From assembly GCF_002266465.3 (NCBI RefSeq), contig NZ_CP029427.2, positions 5,458,501 to 5,522,500 on the forward strand: a stretch of DNA of 64,000 nucleotides. Direction: 5' to 3'. This DNA is from Bradyrhizobium symbiodeficiens (GTDB lineage Bacteria > Pseudomonadota > Alphaproteobacteria > Rhizobiales > Xanthobacteraceae). Positions 17,464 to 26,265 of the stretch are shown one piece after another. The notes beneath the pieces are model-generated. The model made no database searches. It was given only the letters and a program-made list of their open reading frames with translations, and was not told the DNA's origin. Every line of letters starts with the position of its first letter. Position 1 is the stretch's first letter. The position numbers were made by a program, and so were the translations under genes.

Positions 17464-18675
17464 ATGAGAAATGTACTGGCTGCGTCGATGGTTTTCCTCA
17501 GTCTTGCTTCGGCTCACGCGCAGACGCCTGCGTCGAAGCCGGTCAAGCTCGGCGTGCTCAACGATCAGTCCGGCCAATACGCGGATGCCGCCGGGCCTGC
17601 AGCCGTTGAAGTCGCCAAAATGGCGATCGCCGATTTCGGCGGAAAATTGCTGGGACAGCCGATCGAGCTCGTGTTCGCCGATCACCAGAACAAGACGGAT
17701 ATCGCCTCGGGCATCGCCAGGCGATGGATCGACACGGAGAATGTCGATGTCATTCTCGATATCGGAAACTCCGCGGTCGCGCTGGCTCTGGCTGATCTGG
17801 TCCGGGACAAGAACAAGATGATGATCGTGTCGTCGGCCGGCGCATCCGCCATCACGAACGAGAAATGCTCTCCCAACACCTTCCAGTGGACCTACAATAC
17901 CTACACCCTGGCGCGCAGCACCGCGAAGGCGCTGTTGGGACAGGGCGGCAACGAATGGTACTTCCTGACGGCCGACTATGCCTTCGGACAAGCCTTCGAG
18001 AACGATGCGTCCGCCGTGCTCAAGGAGTCCGGCGGCAAGGTGGTCGGCTCGGTGCGGCACCCCTTCAACACCAGCGACTTCTCGTCGTTCCTGCTGCAGG
18101 CGCAGAACTCGAGCGCCAACGTGCTGGCTCTCGCCAATGCCGGCGGCGACACAACCAACTCGCTGATGCAGGCGCACGAGTTCGGCCTGCTCGGACAGAA
18201 GAGCAAGATGAGGGTCGCGGCTCTGCTGTTCCAGATCACGGATGCCAAGTCGGTGGGTCTTCCCAATCTGCAGGGTCTGTACACCTCGGAAGCCTTCTAT
18301 TGGAATCGGAATGACGCTTCGCGCGCGTTCGGGAAGCGCTTCTTCGACAAGGTCGGTCGCATGCCGACCATGGTCCAGGCCGGCATGTACTCGGCCACCT
18401 TGCACTATCTGAAGGCCGTCGAAGCTGCCGGAACCCTCGACACCGCAGCCGTGCTCGCAAAATTCCGTTCGATGCCCGTGAGCGACTTCTTCTCGGAGAA
18501 GGGTTACGTTCGCGAGGACGGCATGCACATCCACGACTACTACCTGCTGCGGGCAAAGACGGTGGAGCAGTCCAAGGGGCCGTGGGACTTCTACGACGTC
18601 GTCGCAACGGTCCCGGCCGAAGACGCCAACATTCCGCGCGAACAGAGCAAGTGTTCGCTGATGAAGAAGTCCTGA
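17464..18675 (+). CDS. ABC transporter substrate-binding protein, branched-chain amino acid (LivK) type, copy 1
   Basis: A 403-residue periplasmic binding protein with a signal peptide (about 20 residues ending SAHAQ) and the Peripla_BP_6 opening VKLGVLNDQSGQYADAAG. Orphan binding proteins of this type in catabolic operons usually deliver aromatic or other carboxylates to a Liv-type importer. No permease or ATPase is adjacent; the complete importer at 26.3-30.8 kb could be shared. Preceded by AAGGGGAG, an excellent ribosome site. Confidence 0.9.
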   Translation: MRNVLAASMVFLSLASAHAQTPASKPVKLGVLNDQSGQYADAAGPAAVEVAKMAIADFGGKLLGQPIELVFADHQNKTDIASGIARRWIDTENVDVILDIGNSAVALALADLVRDKNKMMIVSSAGASAITNEKCSPNTFQWTYNTYTLARSTAKALLGQGGNEWYFLTADYAFGQAFENDASAVLKESGGKVVGSVRHPFNTSDFSSFLLQAQNSSANVLALANAGGDTTNSLMQAHEFGLLGQKSKMRVAALLFQITDAKSVGLPNLQGLYTSEAFYWNRNDASRAFGKRFFDKVGRMPTMVQAGMYSATLHYLKAVEAAGTLDTAAVLAKFRSMPVSDFFSEKGYVREDGMHIHDYYLLRAKTVEQSKGPWDFYDVVATVPAEDANIPREQSKCSLMKKS

Positions 18676-18853
18676 TCTCCAGGCTTCGTGAAGGATCTTT
18701 GAGCGGCAGCCCAGTGCTGCCGTTCAGGGCGGCTTCCACCGCTCGATCGGGCTGAAGTGGCCGGCTTGGCTTCCGGTCCCGCAGAATTTATGCTTATCTC
18801 GCAACGAACCCGAATTGAGGATCTCGACGACACGATTCGGGAAAGGATGGTCC

Positions 18854-19177
18854 ATGACCGATCAGGCGCGAGAAGCTGTCGAGCTGCTGCTCAAGAACCG
18901 TCAATCGGACAATCGGCAATCCTATCTCGTACGCGGCCGCCGGTACGAACAACTCTCCGCCAACGATCTTTGCAAGCTCTGGGCGGAGCAGATGAACCGC
19001 TGGGCCGACGACTCGTTCGCGTTCGACCAGAGAGCCCTCAACGATCTTGGGGTCGAGATGGGATTGCGGGAGATCGCACCGCCCCTCGAGCAGATCGCGG
19101 AAGCGAGGCAGAAGATTCTCGCGAAATCGGGAAAAGCGTTGGCGACAATTCTTGCAGACCATCCGGACACAGAATAG
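18854..19177 (+). CDS. Hypothetical protein, 107 residues
   Basis: A small soluble charged protein without a recognised domain; it reads as mostly helical. I chose the ATG at 18854 because AAAGGATGG precedes it; the frame is open 13 codons further. It stands alone between the first catabolic operon and the next promoter. Codon use looks like that of its neighbours, so it is probably real. No function is proposed. Confidence 0.55.
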   Translation: MTDQAREAVELLLKNRQSDNRQSYLVRGRRYEQLSANDLCKLWAEQMNRWADDSFAFDQRALNDLGVEMGLREIAPPLEQIAEARQKILAKSGKALATILADHPDTE

Positions 19178-19236
19178 CGGAGGTCAACGGTCGCGTGAAC
19201 GACGCCGTCCAGCCAACAAGGTATCGTCAGCCCCTC

Positions 19237-19255
19237 TTTTCACATCCATAGAAAT
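19237..19255 (+). promoter_or_regulatory. Putative IclR operator, site C
   Basis: TTTTCACATCCATAGAAAT, a strong match to the island's recurring motif, about 75 bases before the second OYE-family gene. The outer TTTC and GAAA form a short inverted repeat. Confidence 0.6.
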
Positions 19256-19327
19256 GCGATGCCGTCCCTGACGTGCATTGGCATATGTAGGCCAGCTCCC
19301 TAATCTGAAATCAACAAGGGAGGCCGG

Positions 19328-20497
19328 ATGAACGAGACGCTGCTGTTCTCACCACTACGTATCCGTGATGTCGAGCTCAAGAACCGGATCGTGGTCCCGC
19401 CGATGCTGCAATACGTTGCAGAGCGCGGCTTTCCGACCCCCTGGCACATCACCAACGCGGGCAAGTTCGCCGCAGGCGGCGCGGGCCTTGTCATCGTCGA
19501 GTCGACCAAGGTCGAGCGCCGCGGCTGCGGGACGGCCGGAGACCTCGGCATCTGGGACGACAAGTTCATCGCGCCGCTTCGCGACATCGCGAGCTTCATC
19601 AAGTCGAACGGCGCTGCAGCCGGCATCCAGCTTGGACACACCGGCCGGAAGGGAAAGGCCCGGCGTCCCTGGGAGGGAGATGGAACCCTCTCCGCCCAGG
19701 AGCTTGCAGCCGTCGACGACGTCGACGGCTGGGACTTGATCGGTCCGAGCGCGCTTGCGTTCGGCAACGGCTATTTCACGCCGCGCGCACTGGAGCGTCA
19801 CGAGATTCCTGATGCGATCGACGCCTGGGGCAAGGCGGCGGCGCGCGCCGACCAGGCCGGCTTCGACGTCGTCGAGCTGCATGCCGCCCATGGCTATCTG
19901 ATCCATTCGTTCCTGTCGCCTGAGGCGAACCAGCGAACGGACGACTATGGCGGCAGCGAAGCCAACCGGATGAGATTTGCCATCGAGGTCGCCGAGTCCG
20001 TGCGCGCCAACTGGCCGGCGCCAAAGCCGCTGTTCGTTCGTCTTTCGATCGAAGACGAGGCGGGCTGGGGTCCGGCGGAGAACGCCAGGCTGGTCCGCAT
20101 CCTCAAGACGAAGGGCGTCGACGTCATCGACTGCAGCACCGGCGGCCTCAACAGCAAGGTCCCCAACTTCTTCCGCCTCAACGAGTACGGCTATCAGGTC
20201 CAGTTTGCGGACTATATCCGCCGCGAGGCAGACATCATGACCATGGCGGTCGGCCTCATCATTCACGGCGATCAGGCCGAAGCGATCCTTCAGGACAAGA
20301 AAGCCGACCTCGTCGCTGTCGGCCGAGAGTTCATCCACAACCCGAACTGGGCGATGGACGCGGCGCAGAAGCTCGGCGTCGATCCGACCTTCAGCACGGT
20401 CCCGCCGCAAATGGGCTACTGGCTCGAAAAGCGGGCCCGCCGCGGCTTTGGCGGAAATCCCTCCACGTGGCAAAAGGGCATCGCGTCGGATAGCTGA
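19328..20497 (+). CDS. Old-yellow-enzyme-family NADH:flavin oxidoreductase, copy 2
   Basis: A 389-residue OYE-class reductase with HxxH in ELHAAHGYLIHSFLSPEAN and the QRTDDYGG signature. The YqjM cysteine position is leucine 27 (PPMLQY). It is clearly related to copy 1 (matching ISCSTGG-like and QVQFADYIRREADI segments) but divergent enough for a different substrate. It heads a short plus-strand unit with the thioesterase, behind operator site C. Its start follows GGGAGG at ideal spacing. Confidence 0.9.
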   Translation: MNETLLFSPLRIRDVELKNRIVVPPMLQYVAERGFPTPWHITNAGKFAAGGAGLVIVESTKVERRGCGTAGDLGIWDDKFIAPLRDIASFIKSNGAAAGIQLGHTGRKGKARRPWEGDGTLSAQELAAVDDVDGWDLIGPSALAFGNGYFTPRALERHEIPDAIDAWGKAAARADQAGFDVVELHAAHGYLIHSFLSPEANQRTDDYGGSEANRMRFAIEVAESVRANWPAPKPLFVRLSIEDEAGWGPAENARLVRILKTKGVDVIDCSTGGLNSKVPNFFRLNEYGYQVQFADYIRREADIMTMAVGLIIHGDQAEAILQDKKADLVAVGREFIHNPNWAMDAAQKLGVDPTFSTVPPQMGYWLEKRARRGFGGNPSTWQKGIASDS

Positions 20498-20603
20498 TCT
20501 CCGCCGGGCGCTGTTGTGTAGCGACATTGCCTGTGCTGATTGTTTGCGAGGCGTGCTGCGGCACGCCTTGTGAACATCAAGCAATTGCGGGCTATCACCA
20601 GAC

Positions 20604-21059
20604 ATGTCGTACGAAGACTTGATCAAGCAGACCGAGGCGCGACGGCCGGCTGCGTGGGAGTTGCTCGGCGTCGGCGCCGTTTCCTACGATCAGACACGCG
20701 ATCGTGTCGTGATCGAATGGCATGCCGAGCCTCGGCATTGCCATTCCACCGAAGGGCATCCCAAGGGCGGCATCGTACAGGGTGGAATCGTGACGGGCTG
20801 GCTCGATGCGGCCATGGCGACCGCGAGCCTGCTGCGCGGCGAATACCTGATTGCAGTCGCGAGCCTCGAGATCAAGGTCGCATTCCTGCTGCCCGCACAC
20901 CCGGGCCTGTATCGGGCTTACGGCAAGGTCGTCCGGCAGGGACGCAGCGTCGGCTTCCTGGAAGCCGAGCTTCGGGATTCAAACGACGTGCTCATCGCAA
21001 CGGCGAGTTCGACGGCGGCTCTACGGCCCAAGAATCCCGCCGGGACCAGCCTGGCGTAA
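20604..21059 (+). CDS. PaaI-type hotdog-fold thioesterase
   Basis: A 151-residue single-hotdog protein. The PKGGIVQGGIVTGWLDAAM segment corresponds to the central helix region (HGG-x-x-x-x-x-D pattern) of PaaI/YbgC-type acyl-CoA thioesterases. The likely role is removal of dead-end acyl-CoA and release of CoA during operation of the neighbouring pathway. It lies 106 bases after the OYE gene and ends 21 bases before the convergent amidohydrolase. Confidence 0.85.
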   Translation: MSYEDLIKQTEARRPAAWELLGVGAVSYDQTRDRVVIEWHAEPRHCHSTEGHPKGGIVQGGIVTGWLDAAMATASLLRGEYLIAVASLEIKVAFLLPAHPGLYRAYGKVVRQGRSVGFLEAELRDSNDVLIATASSTAALRPKNPAGTSLA

Positions 21060-21080
21060 TCCTTTCGCAGCTCTCGGCTC

Positions 21081-21941
21081 TCAGAAGCCGTAGAGTCTGG
21101 CCGGATTGTCGATCAGGATCTTCCTGCGGACGGCCTGGTCGGGCACGCAGCGCCTGAACAGATCCATCAGCACGGACTCCTTCGGGACGGCGTCGTCAGC
21201 GTGGCCGACGTGCGGCCAGTCGCTGCCCCAGACCAGCCGGTCGGGGTTGGCCGCGACCAGCGCCTTCATGAAGTCCTCGGTGTCCTTGTACGGGCTGCCG
21301 ACTCGCGTGTTGCGATCCGCACCGGACAGCTTGCACCAATAGCGGCCGCTCTTGAGGCCGCGGTCGCAGAACCACTGGTAGCCACTGTAATTGACGGTCT
21401 TGTCTGCCATGGTGCGACCCTGATGGTCGATGACGAAGTCGAGCGGGAGCTTCTCGATTTCGGGCGCCAGTTGCTGCAAATCGCCGGTCTCGATCCAGAG
21501 CTGCGCGTGCCAACCGCGCTCGGCGATGCGCGGCGCCAAGGCCTTCAGGTCGTCCAGATTCATGCCGCCGCCCGACAACACGGGCTTGCCGTCCTGGTAC
21601 AGGAGATTGATGCGCACGCCCTTGAAGCCGGCATCGGTCAACTCGTCCAGCCGCTTGTCTGTGACATCCTGATTGAGGATCGCGACCGCGCGCAGCTTGT
21701 CCGGAAAGCGCTTCAAGGCCTCGAGCGTCACCTCGTTGTCCGAGCCGGCATTGCCGGCATGGACGATCACGCCGCGCGAAATGCCGATCGTCTTCCAGAC
21801 GTCGAACAGCATCTCGACCGGGAACTCCTGCTTCGGAGCGAATCTTCCGGAATAGTCGACGGGGAAGCGATCGAACGGCCCATAGATGTGGACGTGGCAA
21901 TCGCAACTTCCGTCCGGAAATTTTTCGAGCTTTTCCGTCAT
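21081..21941 (-). CDS. Amidohydrolase, LigI-like, copy 2
   Basis: A 286-residue paralogue of the protein at 14088-14933, with CDCHVHIYGPFDRFP, VIDHQGRTMADK and WGSDWPHVGH motifs in the same order. It is the last gene of an eleven-gene minus-strand operon that also holds the importer, the CoA-transferase and beta-oxidation-like enzymes. Keeping two divergent copies next to two CoA-transferase copies suggests parallel handling of two related substrates. Confidence 0.88.
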   Translation of the reverse strand: MTEKLEKFPDGSCDCHVHIYGPFDRFPVDYSGRFAPKQEFPVEMLFDVWKTIGISRGVIVHAGNAGSDNEVTLEALKRFPDKLRAVAILNQDVTDKRLDELTDAGFKGVRINLLYQDGKPVLSGGGMNLDDLKALAPRIAERGWHAQLWIETGDLQQLAPEIEKLPLDFVIDHQGRTMADKTVNYSGYQWFCDRGLKSGRYWCKLSGADRNTRVGSPYKDTEDFMKALVAANPDRLVWGSDWPHVGHADDAVPKESVLMDLFRRCVPDQAVRRKILIDNPARLYGF

Positions 21942-21948
21942 GGTGACC

Positions 21949-22725
21949 TCATTTGCCGGTGAAATTGGCGGACCGGCGCTCCGCCGTGGATTTGACGCCT
22001 TCGCGGAAATCGTCGGTCACGCGCAGGCGATTCTGCTCGGTGAGTTCGTGATCCGTCGCATGCTTGACGCGGTCCGCGAGTCCCGCGCGCATGGTGGCGC
22101 GGGTCGACAGAAGGCCGAGCGGCGAGCATTCGGCAATTTCCTGCGCGAGCGACATCGCGGCCGCGCGAACCTGGTCCTGAGGGACCAAGACGCTCGCCAA
22201 TCCCATCGCCAGTGCCTGCTCACCAGTGACGCGCCGGCTGGTGTAGAACATCAGCTCGGCGTTCGACTTGCCGATGGCCTCTGGCAACGTGACGGTCAGT
22301 CCGAAGCCGGGATGGAAGCCCAGGCGCGTGAAGTTCGCGGCAAACCGGGCCTCGGGACACGTCACGCGGAAATCCGCCGACATCGCCAGACCAAAGCCGC
22401 CGCCGATTGCCGCGCCCTGCACCGCTGCGACGATCGGCTTCTTGTTCCGGAAGATGCGCACGGCCTCGATATAGAGGTGACCGCCATCTCGCTGGTCGCC
22501 ACTGGCCGGCGCGTCCCGGGCCGGCGTATTGAAATCCGCGCCGGCGCAAAACGCCTTGCCCTGCGCGGCAAGGACGACGGCGCGGATCTCGCCGTTCGCA
22601 TCGATCTTGTCGAGCGCGTCGGCGATGTCCCGAATGAGCTGGAGATCGAAATAATTCAGCGGTGGCCGCTGGATCTCGATCGTTGCGACCTGGCCTTGCG
22701 TGGTAACCGCGATATCAGTGCTCAT
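21949..22725 (-). CDS. Enoyl-CoA hydratase/isomerase family protein, copy 1
   Basis: A 258-residue crotonase-fold protein. Oxyanion-hole segments are GKAFCAGADFN (near 70) and GAAIGGGFGLAM (near 115). In the usual QPE segment, where hydratases carry the first catalytic Glu, the sequence reads FAANFTRLG, so that Glu is not conserved; the reaction may be isomerisation or another crotonase chemistry. It lies eight bases ahead of the amidohydrolase in the operon. Confidence 0.87.
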   Translation of the reverse strand: MSTDIAVTTQGQVATIEIQRPPLNYFDLQLIRDIADALDKIDANGEIRAVVLAAQGKAFCAGADFNTPARDAPASGDQRDGGHLYIEAVRIFRNKKPIVAAVQGAAIGGGFGLAMSADFRVTCPEARFAANFTRLGFHPGFGLTVTLPEAIGKSNAELMFYTSRRVTGEQALAMGLASVLVPQDQVRAAAMSLAQEIAECSPLGLLSTRATMRAGLADRVKHATDHELTEQNRLRVTDDFREGVKSTAERRSANFTGK

Positions 22726-22751
22726 GTGGAGTCAGATTCCTTTTGTCTTGA

Positions 22752-23909
22752 TCAGCGAAGTCCAAGCCCGCGCGCGATGATGCCGCGCAGGACTTCCGTG
22801 GTGCCGCCCTGGATTGTGAGCTTCGGCGCGATCTTGAGCTCGAAATCCAGCTTGTTGCGGAAGGCGTCCTCCTCGTCGTCCTCGAGGTCGAGCAGCGAAG
22901 CGAGCTCGCGGACCCGATGCGGCAAGCCCTGCTCCCAGACCGTGCCGAGATCCTTGACGATCGCGGCCTCGACGACGGGTTCGCGGCCCGCCTCGAGCAT
23001 CCCCGCCACCGAAACGGACATGCGGCGCAGCGTGTGCAATTGCGCGACCAGCCGCCCGATGCCGACGGTCACCCTCACGTCCGGCTTGGCGCCCGCTGCG
23101 TTGGTAAGCGCAAGCAACGCATCGTAGGTTTCGAGAAACCGCTCAGGCCCCGAGCGCTCGTAAGCCAGCTCGCTCGTGGCCTGCTTCCAGGCGCCATCGA
23201 CCTCTCCAATAACATGATCGTCCGGAATGAAAGCGTCCTGAAACACGACCTCGTTGAAGTCGCGCTGGCCGCTCATCTGCCCGATCGGCCGGCAGGTGAT
23301 GCCAGGCGTCTTCATGTCGACCAGGAACGACGTGAGGCCGTGCCGCCGGTTTTCCTTGGTCGAGCCGGAGGTCCGGAACAAGCCGATCATGTAGTCCGCG
23401 ATGTGCGCGCTGCTGGTCCAGACTTTCGTTCCGTTGATCAGCCAGCCTCCGTCCGTTCTGGTCGCCTTCGCGCTCGCCGCGAACAGATCCGAGCCGGAAT
23501 TCGGCTCGCTCATGCCGATGCAGAAGAACAGCTCGCCGCGGATGATGCGGGGAAGCACGTCCTGCTTGATCTTCTCGTGCGCGTAGCGAATGAGGGTTGG
23601 GCCGCTCTGCCGATCCGCCACAAAAAAACGGCGCACGGGTGCATTTGCAATCCGCATCTCCTCGGTGACGACATATCGCTCGAGGAAGCTGCGCTCCTGC
23701 CCGCCATACTTCTTCGGCCAGGTCATGCCGATCCAGCCTTTCGCGCCGACGCGACGGGAGAATTCATCGGCATTCTTCGCGCCGACTTCGGGCCTGTCGG
23801 GATCGAACGTGCCGGCTGCGATCTCGCTCTCAAGGAACGCCCGGACCTCCTTGCGCAACTCCTGGCAATGATCCGGCAGGCGCATGGCGTCGAAATGAAT
23901 GAGAGACAT
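22752..23909 (-). CDS. Acyl-CoA dehydrogenase (larger of a pair)
   Basis: A 385-residue flavoprotein of the acyl-CoA dehydrogenase family: N-terminal helical domain, the GMSEPNSGSDLFA flavin-contact motif, the GTKVWTSSAHIADY segment and an ERSGPERFLETYD region in the C-terminal helical domain. The C terminus has the IQGGTTEVLRGIIARGLGL signature. Together with the smaller dehydrogenase 11 bases downstream it forms the kind of unlike pair found in steroid and alicyclic acid pathways, where two different subunits build one enzyme. Confidence 0.92.
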   Translation of the reverse strand: MSLIHFDAMRLPDHCQELRKEVRAFLESEIAAGTFDPDRPEVGAKNADEFSRRVGAKGWIGMTWPKKYGGQERSFLERYVVTEEMRIANAPVRRFFVADRQSGPTLIRYAHEKIKQDVLPRIIRGELFFCIGMSEPNSGSDLFAASAKATRTDGGWLINGTKVWTSSAHIADYMIGLFRTSGSTKENRRHGLTSFLVDMKTPGITCRPIGQMSGQRDFNEVVFQDAFIPDDHVIGEVDGAWKQATSELAYERSGPERFLETYDALLALTNAAGAKPDVRVTVGIGRLVAQLHTLRRMSVSVAGMLEAGREPVVEAAIVKDLGTVWEQGLPHRVRELASLLDLEDDEEDAFRNKLDFELKIAPKLTIQGGTTEVLRGIIARGLGLR

Positions 23910-23920
23910 CGCGGCTCCTT

Positions 23921-24997
23921 TCAGCGAGAGGCCAGCAGGGGCCAGAGTTCCCTGGCACCTCTGGCGGTGATTAACTCGCCGAGCTTGAGGCTCCAGAACG
24001 TTTCGTCACCGAACTCATCTCGCCACGACAGCAGGCGCAGCGTAAACCGGTGCAGTATGTGCTCGTCGGTGAAGCCGATCGCGCCGTGCACCTGATGAGC
24101 GATGCCGGTCCCCACTTCAACGGCCTCGCTGCAGCGAATCTTGGCGGCTGCGACCTCAAGTAGCGCGGCGTCGTCATCGAAGCTGGTGTTGGCGATGGTA
24201 TCCGCGGCCGAAGCCGCGGCGGACGCGGCCGCAGCGACCTCGCCGCCAAGCCGCGCCAGGCTGTGCTGGATCGCCTGGAATTTCGAGATCGGCTTCTCGA
24301 ACGCGACACGCTGCTGCGAATAATGAACCGAAAGTTCGAGGATCCTGTCCAGAGCGCCCGCAATCTGCTGCGCTCGCACAGCTGCGCCCATCAGCAGGAG
24401 GACGTCCTTCTCGCGCCCTCCCGATTCCTTCAGGCGCGCACGATGAACCGGCAGCACGTTCGCGAACTCCACGGTGTCGCGCGCGTCGCTCGCGAGGCTT
24501 TTGCCCGGCTTCAGCTCGCAATCGGCCGTTCGGACCAGAGCGACCGACGGCCCCTCGTCGCCAGTGGCCAGCACGACGAGATGCTCGACATCGCTCGCGA
24601 AGGGCACCATGCGGGCCTGGCCGTTGACGCGGCCGGTCTTGTCGAGTGTGAGGTGATCTTTCGGCCGAACCGGCGCCACCGTCATCGGCCCGCCCGGCGC
24701 GGTCAGACCCGCGCGGTCCAGCAGCCATCCGGCCAGAAGCGTTTCCGCGAGCGGCACTCCCAATGCCGCGCGGCCGGCCTCGCGAATGATGCCGAAGCCA
24801 TCGCCGAGCGAGGCCCCTGCCCCGCCGGCGGTCTCGGAAGCCCAGGCGAGGTCCAGTCCTATCTCCTGAAGAGACGACCAGAGCGGCGCCTTCCAGGCAT
24901 CGTCGCGCTTCTGGACAATGGTCTGCGGATCGGCCAGATCCGCAAGGACGCGCGCGGCTGTTTCGACGACGAGGGTTTCGGAAGCTGACATCGTCAT
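23921..24997 (-). CDS. Acyl-CoA dehydrogenase (smaller, divergent subunit)
   Basis: A 358-residue acyl-CoA dehydrogenase-like protein. The GIAHQVHGAIGFTDEHILHRFTLRLLSW part of the C-terminal domain is visible (shown here as its key words), but the N-terminal flavin-contact motif (SEPxxGSD) is absent. It is encoded immediately ahead of the larger dehydrogenase, so the two may form a heteromer with only one complete FAD site, as known for FadE pairs in steroid degradation. That pairing is an inference. Confidence 0.85.
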   Translation of the reverse strand: MTMSASETLVVETAARVLADLADPQTIVQKRDDAWKAPLWSSLQEIGLDLAWASETAGGAGASLGDGFGIIREAGRAALGVPLAETLLAGWLLDRAGLTAPGGPMTVAPVRPKDHLTLDKTGRVNGQARMVPFASDVEHLVVLATGDEGPSVALVRTADCELKPGKSLASDARDTVEFANVLPVHRARLKESGGREKDVLLLMGAAVRAQQIAGALDRILELSVHYSQQRVAFEKPISKFQAIQHSLARLGGEVAAAASAAASAADTIANTSFDDDAALLEVAAAKIRCSEAVEVGTGIAHQVHGAIGFTDEHILHRFTLRLLSWRDEFGDETFWSLKLGELITARGARELWPLLASR

Positions 24998-25001
24998 TCT
25001 C

Positions 25002-26228
25002 TCACCATGTGGATGGGGGGCGCGGGCCGATCACGCCCTCGCTCCGCAGCGTAGCGATCTCGGGCTCCGACATGTCGAGCATCGACGACAGCACCTCATC
25101 GGTGTTCGCGCCCAATCTGGAGGAAACCGCGGCCGGCAGCCTGTCCGCGCCGTGAATGCGGATCGGGCTGTCCGGAATGACGATCCGCCCGAACTGCGGA
25201 TGCTCGATCCATTCCAGCATGCCGCGTGAATGCATGTGCCGGTCGTTGCACACCTCTTCTAGGTCGCGGACCGGTGCGGAGGGCACCTTGAATTTCGCCA
25301 GTGCAGCGCAGGCCTCCTCGCGGGTGATCTTCGAACTCCAGCCCGCGATCAACTGGTCGGTTTCGTCCATGTTGCGAACGCGCGCGACCTTGTCGCGGAA
25401 TCGCGGATCGTCCGCGAGTTCGGTCCGTCCGATCGCTTGCAGCAGATTGCCCCAATGCTTGTCGTTGGTCGCAATGATCGCGATGTAGCCGTCAATCGCC
25501 GGATAGACATTGTATGGCGCCGCGGAGAGCCCGCCGTGTCTATTGCCGGTGCGCGGCGGTGCCCTGCCGATGTCGTACATGTAGGCCAGGTTCGAGGCGA
25601 GCGCGGGAAACACGGCCTCCTGCATCGCCACTTCCACCAGCCGGCCGACGCCCGTGATCTGCCGCTCGTACAACGCCGTCATCACCCCGGCATAGAGGTG
25701 AATTCCGCTCATGAAATCGACCAGCGCCGGACCGGCCTTGACGGGCGGGCTATCCGGAAAGCCGGTAACGCTCATGAGTCCCGACACGGCCTGCACAGTC
25801 ACGTCCATGGCCAGATTGTCCTTATCCGGGCCCGACAGCCCATAACCGGATCCCGACGCATAGACCAACCGGGGATTGAGTTCGTGCAGCACGGACCAGC
25901 CTATCCCGAGCCGATCCATCACGCCCGGCGCGTAGTTTTCCAGCAGGACATCGGCGTCCTTGACCAGGCGCTTGAGGATCTCCTTGCCCTTCGCGGATTT
26001 CAGATCCAGCGTGATGCACTTCTTGTGACCGTTCAGCATTGCGAAAGGTGCGCCCGACCCGCGACTGACGCTGTCGCGCTGACGAACCGGTTCCCCGGCA
26101 AGCGGCTCGATCTTGATCACCTGGGCCCCGGCCTTGGCCATCAGATAAGTTGCGTAAGGGCCCTGATAGACCTGACCAAGATCGATGACCGTAAGGCCAT
26201 CGAGCGGAAGATTGCGTCGACCCTGCAT
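25002..26228 (-). CDS. CaiB/BaiF-type class III CoA-transferase, copy 2
   Basis: A 408-residue paralogue of the transferase at 14950-16161, with the same LPLDGLTVIDLGQVYQGPYA opening, IENYAPGV-like region and catalytic Asp in NLAMDVTVQAVSG. It lies between the importer ATPase and the dehydrogenases, with a four-base gap to the latter. Its probable role is to form the CoA thioester of the imported acid. Confidence 0.9.
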   Translation of the reverse strand: MQGRRNLPLDGLTVIDLGQVYQGPYATYLMAKAGAQVIKIEPLAGEPVRQRDSVSRGSGAPFAMLNGHKKCITLDLKSAKGKEILKRLVKDADVLLENYAPGVMDRLGIGWSVLHELNPRLVYASGSGYGLSGPDKDNLAMDVTVQAVSGLMSVTGFPDSPPVKAGPALVDFMSGIHLYAGVMTALYERQITGVGRLVEVAMQEAVFPALASNLAYMYDIGRAPPRTGNRHGGLSAAPYNVYPAIDGYIAIIATNDKHWGNLLQAIGRTELADDPRFRDKVARVRNMDETDQLIAGWSSKITREEACAALAKFKVPSAPVRDLEEVCNDRHMHSRGMLEWIEHPQFGRIVIPDSPIRIHGADRLPAAVSSRLGANTDEVLSSMLDMSEPEIATLRSEGVIGPRPPSTW

Positions 26229-26265
26229 GTGTCTGTCTCAAATCCCTTGCAAAGAGCTATGTCCG

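Noticed and set aside
16492..18534. A 680-codon open frame on the minus strand
   Set aside because: It is antisense to the OYE and binding-protein genes, which have clear motifs; its translation resembles nothing and reflects high GC codon bias.
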